This document shows, in pieces, positions 53,101 through 62,968 of a stretch of 64,000 bases of DNA. The stretch comes from Catellatospora methionotrophica. Lineage in GTDB: Bacteria; Actinomycetota; Actinomycetes; Mycobacteriales; Micromonosporaceae. A program made the translations under genes and the position numbers. The number at the start of each line of letters is the position of its first letter. Within the stretch, counting starts at the first letter, position 1. A model generated the notes under the pieces. The model worked only from the letters and a program-made list of their open reading frames with translations. It was not told the DNA's origin and did no database searches. Where the stretch lies: positions 62,001 to 126,000 of the forward strand of contig NZ_JAAOTJ010000010.1 of assembly GCF_011297335.1 (NCBI RefSeq), written 5' to 3'.

Positions 53101-54950
53101 ATCGGCACACCCTCGATCACCGGGGCGTTGTCCAGCGACGTCGCGTCATACTGGATCTCACACGGCGGACTCCAGCCCGACACGTCGACGACCGACGCGT
53201 CCGGTGCCAGATCCACCGCACGGGCCCGGTACGTATACACCGTGTTCACCGCCAGCGCCTGCCCGCCCGGCACGGTCACCTCCAGGAAGGAATTGCGCGC
53301 CCCGACCGTGGACTCCACCAGCGGCCGCGCGCTGCCGCCCAGCGGCGTGATCTCGACCTGAAGCCTGACGTTCTGGGCATCCTCATCACCGACGTAGGCC
53401 GAGAACGTCGGGGTCAGCGTGTTGAGATACAGCCGCATCCCGGCACCGGTACGGCACGTCGGATCACCCTGGGCCTTGACGTCGGAGACCCACGGCACCC
53501 GGTTGTAGCTCAGCTTGATGTGCGGGGTCATGCCGCCCTCGGCGGAGGAGAACTTCTTCCACGACCCGATGTTCCAGTTGTCCGACATGATCACGATACT
53601 GGCCCAGTCGCCACGGGCGCTTAACGTGTCATCGATCGCCGCCGCGACGTCGACATCGACCCAACCAGCCGCGCAGTTACTGCTCCAGCCCTTGGAATCG
53701 GTCGACGAACCGGCCGCCTCCAAATGGGCGGGCTCGTTGTTCCACTGCACCCAACCGGCGACATGATCGGTACGCGCGGCCTTCCACGTCGTTGCCGTGC
53801 AGTTGTGCGACCACGTCTGCCACAGGTTGAGCTGCGCCGAGTGGATTTTCGCCCCACCGAACGCGGTCAACCCGTCAAACCGCAGATAGCTGCGCGCGTA
53901 GCACTGGCAGCCGTCGTTGGTGTAGCCGACCTTCAACTCCGTCTTCGACTGGTTGTCCGACAAGTTGATCGTGTTCTGCACGAACTCGTCGAACCCGACC
54001 CCGTGATCGACCTCGATACCCGGATCGACGACCACCGGATACCTGGTCGCGGGATCGTTGAGCCACGCCAGATCCGGAGCCAGCCGCACATCCCGACCGA
54101 CCGTCCGGCCACCCGCCTTGACCTCGGCGACGTCGACGGCGACCTTCGCCTCACGCTTACGCTCGCCGCGCGCACCCAGACCCTGGGCGTCCCACATCAG
54201 CGCCACCGGCATCCGCGCCACCACACCACCACGCGCACCCCGGAACTCACCCGAGCCGTCCGACTTCGCCACGAACGACGTCGCGCCCGTCTTCAACAGT
54301 GCCCGCAGGCCCGCCACCCGGGCCGCCGCCGCGCGGTCCTTCACGATGAAGAACTGCTCGAAACCCGTCGGCTGCGCCTCGACCACCAGATCGATACCGG
54401 CCGCCACCTCGGGATAGGTCGCCTTCGCGCCCTCGAGCACCGGCTCCGGCAGAACGCCGCTCCACCCGAAGCCCAGACGCTCACCCCCGGCGCTCAACGT
54501 CGCCAGGTCATGCTCACCGGCACCGGCCTTACCCGAGATCACCAGATCATGCGGGTGCACCTTCGGCGCCACCGTGCCATCAGCACGACGCTCCAGCGTG
54601 AAGTCGTAGTCCAACCACCGGCCATCACGCTGCAACCGCACCGGACCAGCCGAGATCTCAGCGGTCTCACTGCCGTCCGGCTGCGCCCACACCCGCGTGG
54701 TCGCCGACGTCAACACCGGGATCTCCATCGCCCGGCCCATCTCCCGAGCAGACCGCCGCGCCGCTGAGATGCCCGACGCCGCGGCGGCGGACCGGTTTAC
54801 GGGCTCGGCCGCCGCAGGCTTGGCGGCCGGAATCGGCGCAGCTTGAGCCGGTGCCGCGGCGACGTTGCCCGCCGACGTGACAAGAACGAGTACAGCGGCA
54901 GCGCACGCCTGTCTCCAGGCAGCATGAATCGCAGATGCTCTAGGCATCAT
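50199..54950 (-). CDS. Very large secreted DNRLRE / ricin-lectin / FG-GAP repeat protein
   Basis: 1583 residues. A signal peptide ends near residue 38. A pre-domain of about 280 residues leads to a DNRLRE-type domain (about 320-485, FVQNTINLSDNQSKTELKVGY and the YLRFDGL and SWKKFSSAEGG blocks). FG-GAP/VCBS repeats of the GDFNGDGKxDxA type come next (about 740-1110). A ricin-B-like lectin domain (about 1117-1273; GMCLSV, GKCVNVSG, GKCIGIAG) and six further FG-GAP repeats (1277 to the end) complete it. It should be extracellular and bind glycans and metals. The protein stops at DPDWAGVG, the opening of a repeat, which may close a propeller or mean a lost tail. No toxin domain was seen. Confidence 0.88.
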   Translation of the reverse strand: MMPRASAIHAAWRQACAAAVLVLVTSAGNVAAAPAQAAPIPAAKPAAAEPVNRSAAAASGISAARRSAREMGRAMEIPVLTSATTRVWAQPDGSETAEISAGPVRLQRDGRWLDYDFTLERRADGTVAPKVHPHDLVISGKAGAGEHDLATLSAGGERLGFGWSGVLPEPVLEGAKATYPEVAAGIDLVVEAQPTGFEQFFIVKDRAAAARVAGLRALLKTGATSFVAKSDGSGEFRGARGGVVARMPVALMWDAQGLGARGERKREAKVAVDVAEVKAGGRTVGRDVRLAPDLAWLNDPATRYPVVVDPGIEVDHGVGFDEFVQNTINLSDNQSKTELKVGYTNDGCQCYARSYLRFDGLTAFGGAKIHSAQLNLWQTWSHNCTATTWKAARTDHVAGWVQWNNEPAHLEAAGSSTDSKGWSSNCAAGWVDVDVAAAIDDTLSARGDWASIVIMSDNWNIGSWKKFSSAEGGMTPHIKLSYNRVPWVSDVKAQGDPTCRTGAGMRLYLNTLTPTFSAYVGDEDAQNVRLQVEITPLGGSARPLVESTVGARNSFLEVTVPGGQALAVNTVYTYRARAVDLAPDASVVDVSGWSPPCEIQYDATSLDNAPVIEGVPMVDANGDGELWPVLNFGRSTPVMLRPGAGDGGEVLRYSYGFSPDRVGDSSVSVPAGPDGSATVMVTPWEVDGGNVPAGDSMLYVRAFAANGSIASSKLASMQVFFDTTGMVDGNGQLLAQPRSKDDVNGDATADLSGFRDLGNGKAMFYQYSGRADGSLLEPMSLMTTNSYTDADTKVVRGDFNGDGKLDFAAFKNVGPSSTTVSLLRSTGNIPTGDMLADTQVKTLPYALTSIKPVAGDVNADGKDDLVFGQAIDSTRWMLKTMLASVDAHGDTNPNNDEVLFADPANWLAADVQSNLANVTLLMGRFDKNPGADIMEVYDHGGCRTGMYLHESQGLTTFAAAHVVWDSINTGGWCSGNARYTVGSYAPGAYGLDGIVATYDIGGCNLALHTFTPKYVFSPPQAPNDTYVFEPHQQHFASSGTQFWCVLPSAALLSMVDLTGDGKEDLIYEYGCCGPHQQRVWMFTATGDSAAGTTFQTRTLKWQGALGPAGTGSVKRDATTRYQLVAKHSGMCLSVTGGSTVEHSGTSQQPCSAFQPSQQYTIDERGAAYARLRPMHDSGKCVNVSGGLGDDGRPIVSSTCNPSGLGSESWSLTYHSGFTSVPGVPQAGDIVIELKSNNTGKCIGIAGTSMAPGTPAIQWTCNGSADQHFYLRPLRQPSFTGDGTADIAWYDASKNGGTIDLLPTRAAGPPGATRTFATGLAAPEWAGAGDFNGDGRTDVAWYDEQDGGKVKVAFSNTTGTSTIVDWISGMGKPDWASTGDFNGDGKADIAWYETRYGMVGMLITNAAATGPLGATTYVSGYGTPDWAGVGDFNGDGNDDIAWYHEWQNGKIHVNFSNSSGGRQSAADWVTGYGKPQWAGVGDTNGDGKADIFWYHSWNGGVLGVIMTNPAGTGPAYAVGYMSGYSTPDWAGVGDFNGDGRADVAWYHEGQNGKINISFSNSSGTRDSTVDWVTGWGDPDWAGVG

Positions 54951-55164
54951 GGTTGTTCCCCCCGTGGTGACGACTGTTGGCAGTGAAGGTATGGAGATCC
55001 GTCAACACCGTCAAGATGTCGATCTCACCGGTTGAACATTTCGCACGAACCTGCCTGACCGTCCTGCCGAAGCTGCCGTTCGGCCACCGGACGGGCCTGA
55101 CACCGAGCGTTGCCCAGCGTCAGGGGCTGCGCGTTGGGCTCGGAGACGGGAATGGTCGGCGCAG

Positions 55165-55208
55165 ACGGCCGACGGCCGCGTCCCGGGCGGGACGCGGCCG
55201 TCGGCCGT
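55165..55208. terminator. Strong hairpin after the 55220-56092 gene
   Basis: Perfect 19-bp GC stem (55165-55183 with 55190-55208) and 6-base loop, 12 bases past the minus-strand stop; one of the strongest in the window. Confidence 0.75.
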
Positions 55209-55219
55209 GCGGGGTTCGC

Positions 55220-56092
55220 TCAGGAGAGCTGCTTCTTGACCGCGGCGTCGATCGAGCCGGAGTCCGGAAGCGCGTACGACTTCAGGGTCTCCTTGTTGTA
55301 GGTCAGGAAGGACGGGCACTTGGTGGCGGGGGCGTTGATGGTGCCGCCGTCGCCGATCTTCTCGCCGGTCCTGGCGTTGTGGAAGGTCAGCGTGTACCGC
55401 GAGGACAGGTAGTCCACGGTCAGCTTCGTGCCGTCGCTGGCCTTGATCGGGCACTTCGGGCCGGCGGCCTCGCTGCCCTCGACGTAGCTCAGGCACCCCA
55501 CGACGCTGACCTGCGCGTAGTCGGCGGACTTCGCGTAGTACGACGCCCGCGAGTCCAGCGACTTGTAGCTGTAGCTGGTCGGCCGGGTCGGGCTGTTGCC
55601 GAAGACGTACGCCTTGGCGGTGGCCGGGGTGGTGTATTCGGCCGCGTTGAGGATCGCGCCGCCGGAGCACACGTCGCCGAAGTCGCTGGACGAGTCCGCG
55701 GTGATCGCGTTGTTGTTGCCCGGTTGCGGGGCGGCCGAGGTGGCCGCGCCGGGCGACGACGTACGCGTGGGCGTGGTCGGGATCTCCGGGTCGTCGTCGG
55801 CGTTGGCGACGAGCCACACGCCGACCCCGCACAGGATCAGCAGCAGCACCACGACACCGGCGACGATTCCGATGATGAGGCCCTTCTTGGACTTCGGCGG
55901 CTGCTGCTGGGCGTAGCCGGGCTGTCCGTAGGGCTGCTGGCCGTAGGCGGGCTGGCCGCCGTACGGCTGCTGGCCCGGCACACCGTACTGCTGCGGGTGC
56001 ACGGGCGGCGTCGACACCGGCTGCGCGTACGGGTCGCTCGGCGAACGGTACGGGTCGGGCTGGCCGGGAGGCTGGGCGTAGGGGTCGCTCAC
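55220..56092 (-). CDS. Tail-anchored-type secreted protein with Pro/Gln/Tyr-rich head
   Basis: 290 residues. The N-terminal 65 residues are a disordered Pro-, Gln- and Tyr-rich stretch (YGQQPYGQPGYAQQQPPKSKK), followed by one helix (GLIIGIVAGVVVLLLILCGVGVWLV) and an outer domain with four Cys. Such architecture is common for actinobacterial envelope proteins. GTG 56092 (MSDPYAQ) is preferred; ATG 56104 adds four residues. Function unknown. Confidence 0.75.
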   Translation of the reverse strand: MSDPYAQPPGQPDPYRSPSDPYAQPVSTPPVHPQQYGVPGQQPYGGQPAYGQQPYGQPGYAQQQPPKSKKGLIIGIVAGVVVLLLILCGVGVWLVANADDDPEIPTTPTRTSSPGAATSAAPQPGNNNAITADSSSDFGDVCSGGAILNAAEYTTPATAKAYVFGNSPTRPTSYSYKSLDSRASYYAKSADYAQVSVVGCLSYVEGSEAAGPKCPIKASDGTKLTVDYLSSRYTLTFHNARTGEKIGDGGTINAPATKCPSFLTYNKETLKSYALPDSGSIDAAVKKQLS

Positions 56093-56104
56093 GATTAAGT
56101 CCAT

Positions 56105-56452
56105 TCACTTGATCTGCGGGGTTCAAACCAACGTCTGAGGACCGTAGAGTGCCCGCGCCACCGTTGCGAGCGCAGGTGGGCATGCATCCGGCGGGTGGTG
56201 GAGCCCGGCACCCGCCGCCGACCGGCGTGGGCAGGCCGCCTAACCGCGTCGCCGGTGCGACAGTCGGCGCAGTTCGCCGCCTTCGCCGGGGCGTCGACCG
56301 TGGGGATCGGACGCGCTGTGCCGCCACGCCGCAGGGGACGTGGGCGGGCGCGACAGCGGTGCCGAAAAGTGACAGATGTCACCCTGGGTCAGGCGGTTTC
56401 TTCCAACCCGTGGGACCGGGGCGTGGGAGCCGAGGGCGGCCGACCGCCTGGG
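56105..56452. other. 348-base intergenic region
   Basis: It contains the promoter side of the 55220-56092 gene and, near its right end, a CAGGCGGT/ACCGCCTG stem (56389 and 56444) that probably terminates the 56453-56881 gene. No coding frame is convincing. Confidence 0.45.
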
Positions 56453-56881
56453 TCAGGAGACGCCCCACGGGTTCAGGGCGCCGGTGGCGTCGCCGCAGGT
56501 GACGCTGACCCAGCCGTCGGGGGTGCCGTAGTAGTTGGTGGTGGTGGCCTGGCCGCTGCCGTCCTCGCCGACGGCCATCACGTACGCGCCGAAGAAACCG
56601 GCGCCGTCGGCGCTGTCGAAGGTGCAGCGCACCGCACTGCCGGGATCGAATCCCTCCACCCGCAGACCGACGTAGGCGCACGCGGGCACGGAGCAGTCCG
56701 GTCGCTGGGGGTTGTGGCCCCGGAAGACGGTGACCCTGGGTTTCGGGTCCTCCTGGAACGGCGGCCACTTCACCGCGGCGGCCAGCGACAGGTATGCCAG
56801 GACGGTGCCGAGCACGGTGGCCGCGAGGGTGACGATCGCGGCCGTACGCTTCAGCGGGGCCGGGGACTCCGGGCTCGACAT
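56453..56881 (-). CDS. Small membrane-anchored exported protein
   Basis: 142 residues. A short head, one helix (AAIVTLAATVLGTVLAYLSLAAAV) and an outer domain with four cysteines in DCSVPACAYVGLRVEGF, RCTFDS and VTCGDA. CAGGAG lies about six bases before the ATG. Function unknown; probably disulfide-stabilised. Confidence 0.65.
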   Translation of the reverse strand: MSSPESPAPLKRTAAIVTLAATVLGTVLAYLSLAAAVKWPPFQEDPKPRVTVFRGHNPQRPDCSVPACAYVGLRVEGFDPGSAVRCTFDSADGAGFFGAYVMAVGEDGSGQATTTNYYGTPDGWVSVTCGDATGALNPWGVS

Positions 56882-56972
56882 CTGCTGACTCCTGGTGACG
56901 AAGGGCTGCGCAGATGGTACGCAACACCGGTCGTCGGCCGTTCGGCCAGTGGCCCGTCCGCCGGGGACGGGA

Positions 56973-57010
56973 GAGCGGCAGGCGCCCCGTGGGAAAGGCG
57001 CCTGCCGCTC
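56973..57010. terminator. Hairpin after the chitinase gene
   Basis: Perfect 14-bp stem (56973-56986 with 56997-57010) 22 bases past the chitinase stop on the minus strand. Confidence 0.7.
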
Positions 57011-57032
57011 CGATGTGGTGGGACGGCGCGCG

Positions 57033-58772
<1,740 letters not shown>

Positions 58773-58934
58773 GAGCTACCACCTACCTTGGGGGTGCAGG
58801 GGATTTCATGTAATCGCCAACATAAATTAAACAAACCTAATAGTAAAGACAGCCTTCAATGAATCATGATGCGTCGCCTCGACTGTGGTGATCGACGCTG
58901 GTCACCGGTCGGCCCGGCAGGGCAGCATGGGGGA

Positions 58935-59795
58935 GTGCACGCCTTGAACGAGAGCGTCGCGGAGCTCGCCGCGATGATGGCCGACGGCGGTGTCGCCGTG
59001 CTCAGCGGCGCCGGACTGTCCACCGAGTCCGGCATTCCCGACTACCGGGGACCGGACGGGGTGCAGCGCCGCCACGCGCCCATGACCTACCAGGCCTTCA
59101 CCCGCGAGCCGCAGTCCCGCGTCCGCTACTGGGCACGCAGCCACCTGGGCTGGCGGACCATCGCCCGCGCCTCGCCCAACACCGGCCACGAGGCGGTCGC
59201 CGCGCTCCAGCGCCACGGCCTGCTGTCCGGCATCGTCACCCAGAACGTCGACGGCCTGCACCAGGCCGCGGGCGCGCAGGACGTGGTCGAGCTGCACGGC
59301 AGCCTGGACCGGGTGATCTGCCTGGACTGCGGAGAGATCACCCCGCGCGCCGACCTCGACCGGCGGCTGCACCGCGCCAACCCCGGCTTCTCGGCCCGGA
59401 TCACCGCGGTGCACCCCGACGGCGACGTCGAGTTCGGCGACGACGAACTGGCCGGCTTCGGCACCGTCGACTGCGCCGGATGCGCCGACGGCATGCTCAA
59501 ACCCGACGTCGTCTTCTTCGGCGAGACCGTGCCGCCCGCCCGCGTGCAGCAGTGCTTCGACCTCGTCGAACAGTCCCGCCTGCTACTTGTCCTCGGCTCG
59601 TCGCTGACCGTCATGTCCGGCCGCCGCTTCGTCATCCGCGCCGTGAAACTCGGCATCCCCGTCGCCATCGTCAACCGCGGCCCCACCCGCTCCGACGCCC
59701 AAGCCACGCTCACCGTCGACGCCTCCCTGGGCCAAGCCCTCCCCACCCTGGTCCACCACCTCACCACCCACCGCCTCACCGAATCCCTGACCTGA
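58935..59795 (+). CDS. Sir2 family NAD-dependent protein deacylase
   Basis: 286 residues. [18 protein letters not shown] is the NAD-binding signature; [24 protein letters not shown] with the catalytic His and first zinc Cys pair, the second pair [16 protein letters not shown], and GSSLTVMSG follow. GTG 58935 is six bases after CAGCAT, in line with other leaderless genes here; TTG 58944, eight bases after GGGGGAG, is the alternative. It removes acyl groups from lysines. Divergent from the chitinase gene. Confidence 0.92.
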   Translation: MHALNESVAELAAMMADGGVAVLSGAGLSTESGIPDYRGPDGVQRRHAPMTYQAFTREPQSRVRYWARSHLGWRTIARASPNTGHEAVAALQRHGLLSGIVTQNVDGLHQAAGAQDVVELHGSLDRVICLDCGEITPRADLDRRLHRANPGFSARITAVHPDGDVEFGDDELAGFGTVDCAGCADGMLKPDVVFFGETVPPARVQQCFDLVEQSRLLLVLGSSLTVMSGRRFVIRAVKLGIPVAIVNRGPTRSDAQATLTVDASLGQALPTLVHHLTTHRLTESLT

Positions 59796-59829
59796 CCCAC
59801 CCCAGCCGCTCCGCGTCCGGCGGCGGCGG

Positions 59830-61071
59830 TCAGGGGAGGTGGCGGGTGAGGAAGGGGTTGCGGAACTTGGCTTCGGGGTCGAGGCGGGTGGTCAGGGCGG
59901 TGAAGTCGGGCAGGCGGGGGTACTGGGCGCGGATCAGGGCGGGGTCGATGCCGAAGACCTTGCCCCAGTGCGGGCGCGCGCCCAGCGGGATCAGGCGATC
60001 CTCGACCGCGCCGACGACCGGGGCGACGGCGGCCTCGTCGGCGATCCAGGTGAAGTGGAACGCGATGCTGTCGCGGCCGTACGCCGGGCTCAGCCACAGC
60101 TCGTCGGCGGCGATGCTGCGGACCTCCGAGACCTGCACGACCAGCGCGATCCGGTCGGCGATCTCGTCGAGCGCGGCGAACGCGGCCAGCGCCTGCGAGC
60201 GTGGCACGAAGTACTCCGACTGTAGTTCGTCGCCCGCGCTCGGGGTGAAGTCGAGGCGGAAGTGCGGCAGCCGCTCGTGCCACGGGCCGGGCTCGCCGAG
60301 CTGCGGCGTGCAGTGCACCGGCGACATCGTGACGATCGGGTGCCGCGCCCCGTCGGCGGGCCGCGCCCCGAACAGGTCGCCGTCGATCGGCTCGGCGCCG
60401 GCGCGCTGCTTGAGCCACACCTGCTCGACGTCGGGCCCGCGCCAGCGGGTGAACAGGCTGACGCTGTACGCCGCCCCGAACACCTCGTCGAAGTGCTCCT
60501 CCAGCGCGGCGCGCGGCAGGTGCTCGTACACCCGCTGGCGCACCTCGAACGTCGGCACCACGGCCAGGTCCAGCGCGGTCACCACCCCCAGCGCACCCAG
60601 CGACACCACACTGCCCGGCAGGTCTTCCGTGCCGACCGTGACCAGCTCACCGTCGGCGGTGACCAGCTCCATCCCGCGTACGGCGGTGGCCAGGTTGCCG
60701 TTGCGGTCCCCGGACCCGTGGGTGCCCGTCGCGACCGCCCCGGCGATCGAGATGTGCGGCAGCGACCCCAGATTGTGCAGCGCGTACCCGTGCCGGTGCA
60801 GGTACGGCGCGAGCTCGCCGTAACGCGTGCCCGCCGACACCCGCACCGTCGACCGCCCCCGGTCCAGCTCGGCCACCCGCGGCAACCGCGCAACCGTGAC
60901 CAGGTCATAAGGCGTATCCGCGATCCGGTTGAACGAGTGCCCGGTCCCCAGCGCCCGCACCTGCCGCGCCCCCGCGACGACACCCCGCAGCTCATCGACC
61001 GTCACCGGCCGGTGCAACCGCGCCGCCCTGAACGTCACGTTCCCGGCCCAGTTGGTCCCGTCGGTCGCCAT
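59830..61071 (-). CDS. FAD-linked alditol oxidase-like enzyme
   Basis: 413 residues, strongly resembling Streptomyces alditol oxidase in length and layout. GTGHSFN at 42-48 carries H45, the expected covalent FAD attachment; LGSLPHISIAGAVATGTHGSG is the FAD-binding loop; and QSEYFVPRSQALAAF, LSPAYGRDSIAFHFTW and ARPHWGKVFG mark the substrate domain. It would oxidise xylitol, sorbitol or related polyols, forming H2O2. ATG 61071 is preferred. A lactone oxidase of the same superfamily is possible. Confidence 0.85.
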   Translation of the reverse strand: MATDGTNWAGNVTFRAARLHRPVTVDELRGVVAGARQVRALGTGHSFNRIADTPYDLVTVARLPRVAELDRGRSTVRVSAGTRYGELAPYLHRHGYALHNLGSLPHISIAGAVATGTHGSGDRNGNLATAVRGMELVTADGELVTVGTEDLPGSVVSLGALGVVTALDLAVVPTFEVRQRVYEHLPRAALEEHFDEVFGAAYSVSLFTRWRGPDVEQVWLKQRAGAEPIDGDLFGARPADGARHPIVTMSPVHCTPQLGEPGPWHERLPHFRLDFTPSAGDELQSEYFVPRSQALAAFAALDEIADRIALVVQVSEVRSIAADELWLSPAYGRDSIAFHFTWIADEAAVAPVVGAVEDRLIPLGARPHWGKVFGIDPALIRAQYPRLPDFTALTTRLDPEAKFRNPFLTRHLP

Positions 61072-61137
61072 GACCCGAGAGCCTAGATCACATCCCCCAC
61101 CCGCACCCCACCACCCGCAAACCCACCCCACCCCCTG

Positions 61138-61202
61138 CCGCAACTCTTAAAAAGTCGCGCTGTCAGGACGCCCCTGAGGGCGCGACTTTTTAAGAGTTGC
61201 GG
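61138..61202. terminator. Long perfect inverted repeat
   Basis: Arms 61138-61160 and 61180-61202 are perfectly complementary over 23 bases with a 19-base loop. Both arms hold an A or T run, so it can terminate the GH1 gene on the minus strand and shield the alditol-oxidase promoter region downstream of it. Confidence 0.75.
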
Positions 61203-61275
61203 CAGAGAAAGGGGCGGCGTCGCCTGAGAGGGGCGACGCCGCCCGTGCTGACACCGGCCCAGCCCCGGGCGGGTG

Positions 61276-62682
61276 TCAGGCCGCGATGCCGCCGGCGCTG
61301 ATCACATCGCGGTACCAGTGCGCGCTGTCCTTCAGCAGCCGCTGCTGGGTGTCGTAGTCCACGCGGACGATGCCGAAGCGCTTGCCGTAGCCGAACGCCC
61401 ATTCGAAGTTGTCCAGCAGCGACCACACGAAGTAGCCGCGCAGATCGGCTCCGGCGGTCATCGCCTCGTGCGCGGCGGCCAGGTGGGCGCGCAGGTAGGC
61501 GATGCGCTCGGTGTCGCGGACCCGGCCGTCTCCGTCGACCTTGTCGTCGTACGCGGCCCCGTTCTCGGTCACGTACATCGGCAGGTCCGGGAAGCGGCGG
61601 TGGACGGCGGTGAGCACGTCGCGCAGCCCGGTCGGGTCGACGGTCCAGCCCATCTCGGTACGCGGGCCGGGGGTCTGGTGGAAGGTGATGTCCTGGCTGG
61701 CCGGGTACACCGAGGGCTCCTCGTGCGGTGTCGTGGCGGCGCTGACCAGGTCGGGGGCGTAGTAGTTGACGCCCAGCGCGTCGATCGGCGCGGCGATCAC
61801 GGCCAGGTCGCCGTCGCGGACGAACGACCAGTCGCTCACGGACGCGGTGTCGGCCATGACGTCGGCCGGATACGCCCCGGTCATGATCGGGTCGAGGTAG
61901 ATGCGGTTGAGCAGGCCGTCGATACGCCGGGCGGCGTCGCGGTCGGCGGGGGAGTCGGTGAGCGAGCGCACCGCGCCCTGGTTGAGGGCGATGGAGATCT
62001 GCGCCGAGGGCACCGCCGCGCGCAGCGCCTGCACGGCCAGGCCGTGGCCGAGCAGCAGGTGGTGGGTGGCGAGCAGGCTGTCGGCGGGGTTCTTGCGGCC
62101 GGGGGCGTGGAAGCCCGCGCCGTAGCCGAGGAACGCCGAGCACCACGGCTCGTTGAGGGTGCACCACAGCTGGACGCGGTCGCCGAGGCGCGCGCCGACG
62201 ACGGCGGCGTAGTCGGCGAAGCGCAGCGCGGTGTCGCGGGCGGTCCAGCCGCCGCGGTCCTCCAGCTCCTGCGGCAGGTCCCAGTGGTAGAGCGTGGCCG
62301 CGGGCTTGATCCCGGCGGCCAGCAGTTCGTCGACGAGCCGGTCGTAGAACGCGATGCCGGCCGGGTTCTCCCCGGAGCGGCCGCCGGGCTGCACGCGCGG
62401 CCAGGACACCGAGAACCGGTACGCCGACAGCCCGATCTCGCGCATCAGCGCGACGTCGTCGCGGTAGCGGTGGTAGTGGTCCGCGGCGACCTCGCCGGTG
62501 TGCCCGTCGGTCACCAGTCCGGGGGTGGCGCAGAAGGTGTCCCAGATCGACGCGGTGCGGCCGTCCTCCGCCACGGCGCCTTCGATCTGGTACGCGGCGG
62601 TCGCCGCACCCCACCAGAAGTCGGGGGGAAACCGCAGCTCCTGTGTGGTGGCTGCGGCTGGTGCCTCGGTCTGGGTGGGCAT
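61276..62682 (-). CDS. GH1 beta-glucosidase, second copy
   Basis: 468 residues, GH1. [14 protein letters not shown] is the N-terminal signature; E178 in TLNEPW and E373 in VTENGAA are the catalytic pair. No signal peptide. It is a distant relative of the GH1 at 17035. Its leader has a perfect GGAGAGCGCTCTCC and an upstream TTGACA, so a LacI-type repressor for beta-glucosides probably controls it together with the divergent CBM32 gene. Confidence 0.92.
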   Translation of the reverse strand: MPTQTEAPAAATTQELRFPPDFWWGAATAAYQIEGAVAEDGRTASIWDTFCATPGLVTDGHTGEVAADHYHRYRDDVALMREIGLSAYRFSVSWPRVQPGGRSGENPAGIAFYDRLVDELLAAGIKPAATLYHWDLPQELEDRGGWTARDTALRFADYAAVVGARLGDRVQLWCTLNEPWCSAFLGYGAGFHAPGRKNPADSLLATHHLLLGHGLAVQALRAAVPSAQISIALNQGAVRSLTDSPADRDAARRIDGLLNRIYLDPIMTGAYPADVMADTASVSDWSFVRDGDLAVIAAPIDALGVNYYAPDLVSAATTPHEEPSVYPASQDITFHQTPGPRTEMGWTVDPTGLRDVLTAVHRRFPDLPMYVTENGAAYDDKVDGDGRVRDTERIAYLRAHLAAAHEAMTAGADLRGYFVWSLLDNFEWAFGYGKRFGIVRVDYDTQQRLLKDSAHWYRDVISAGGIAA

Positions 62683-62724
62683 GGAGTCCCTTTCGTGGAG
62701 ACGGGGAGAGCCGGGAAACGCAGT

Positions 62725-62738
62725 GGAGAGCGCTCTCC
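62725..62738. promoter_or_regulatory. LacI-type operator (GH1 side)
   Basis: GGAGAGCGCTCTCC, a perfect palindrome with central CG of the CebR/BglR kind. A TTGACA on the minus strand (62774-62779) lies upstream of it; a -10 is not clear. Confidence 0.75.
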
Positions 62739-62871
62739 GAATGTGTCCCAGGCTCCCGGTTACGGGCCGTGGATGTCAAGAGCGGATCGCGCTACGCCGA
62801 TGAGGGAATCGACGAGGTGGTATACAAATCGCTCTCATGCGGACAGTTCGGCATAGCCGACAGTCGTTGTC

Positions 62872-62916
62872 TTGACAGCGGAGAAATATCGGCGTAACAC
62901 TCGGAGAGCGCTCTCC
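62872..62916 (+). promoter_or_regulatory. Promoter and LacI-type operator (CBM32 side)
   Basis: TTGACA (62872-62877), a 17-base spacer and TAACAC (62895-62900), followed by GGAGAGCGCTCTCC (62903-62916) right over the expected start point. It is the same operator as on the GH1 side, so one repressor should shut both genes. Confidence 0.8.
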
Positions 62917-62968
62917 ACCTCACGGCCCTCCGGCCGGAGCTCTCCCCGTTGCAACAGGTAGGAGCCCC

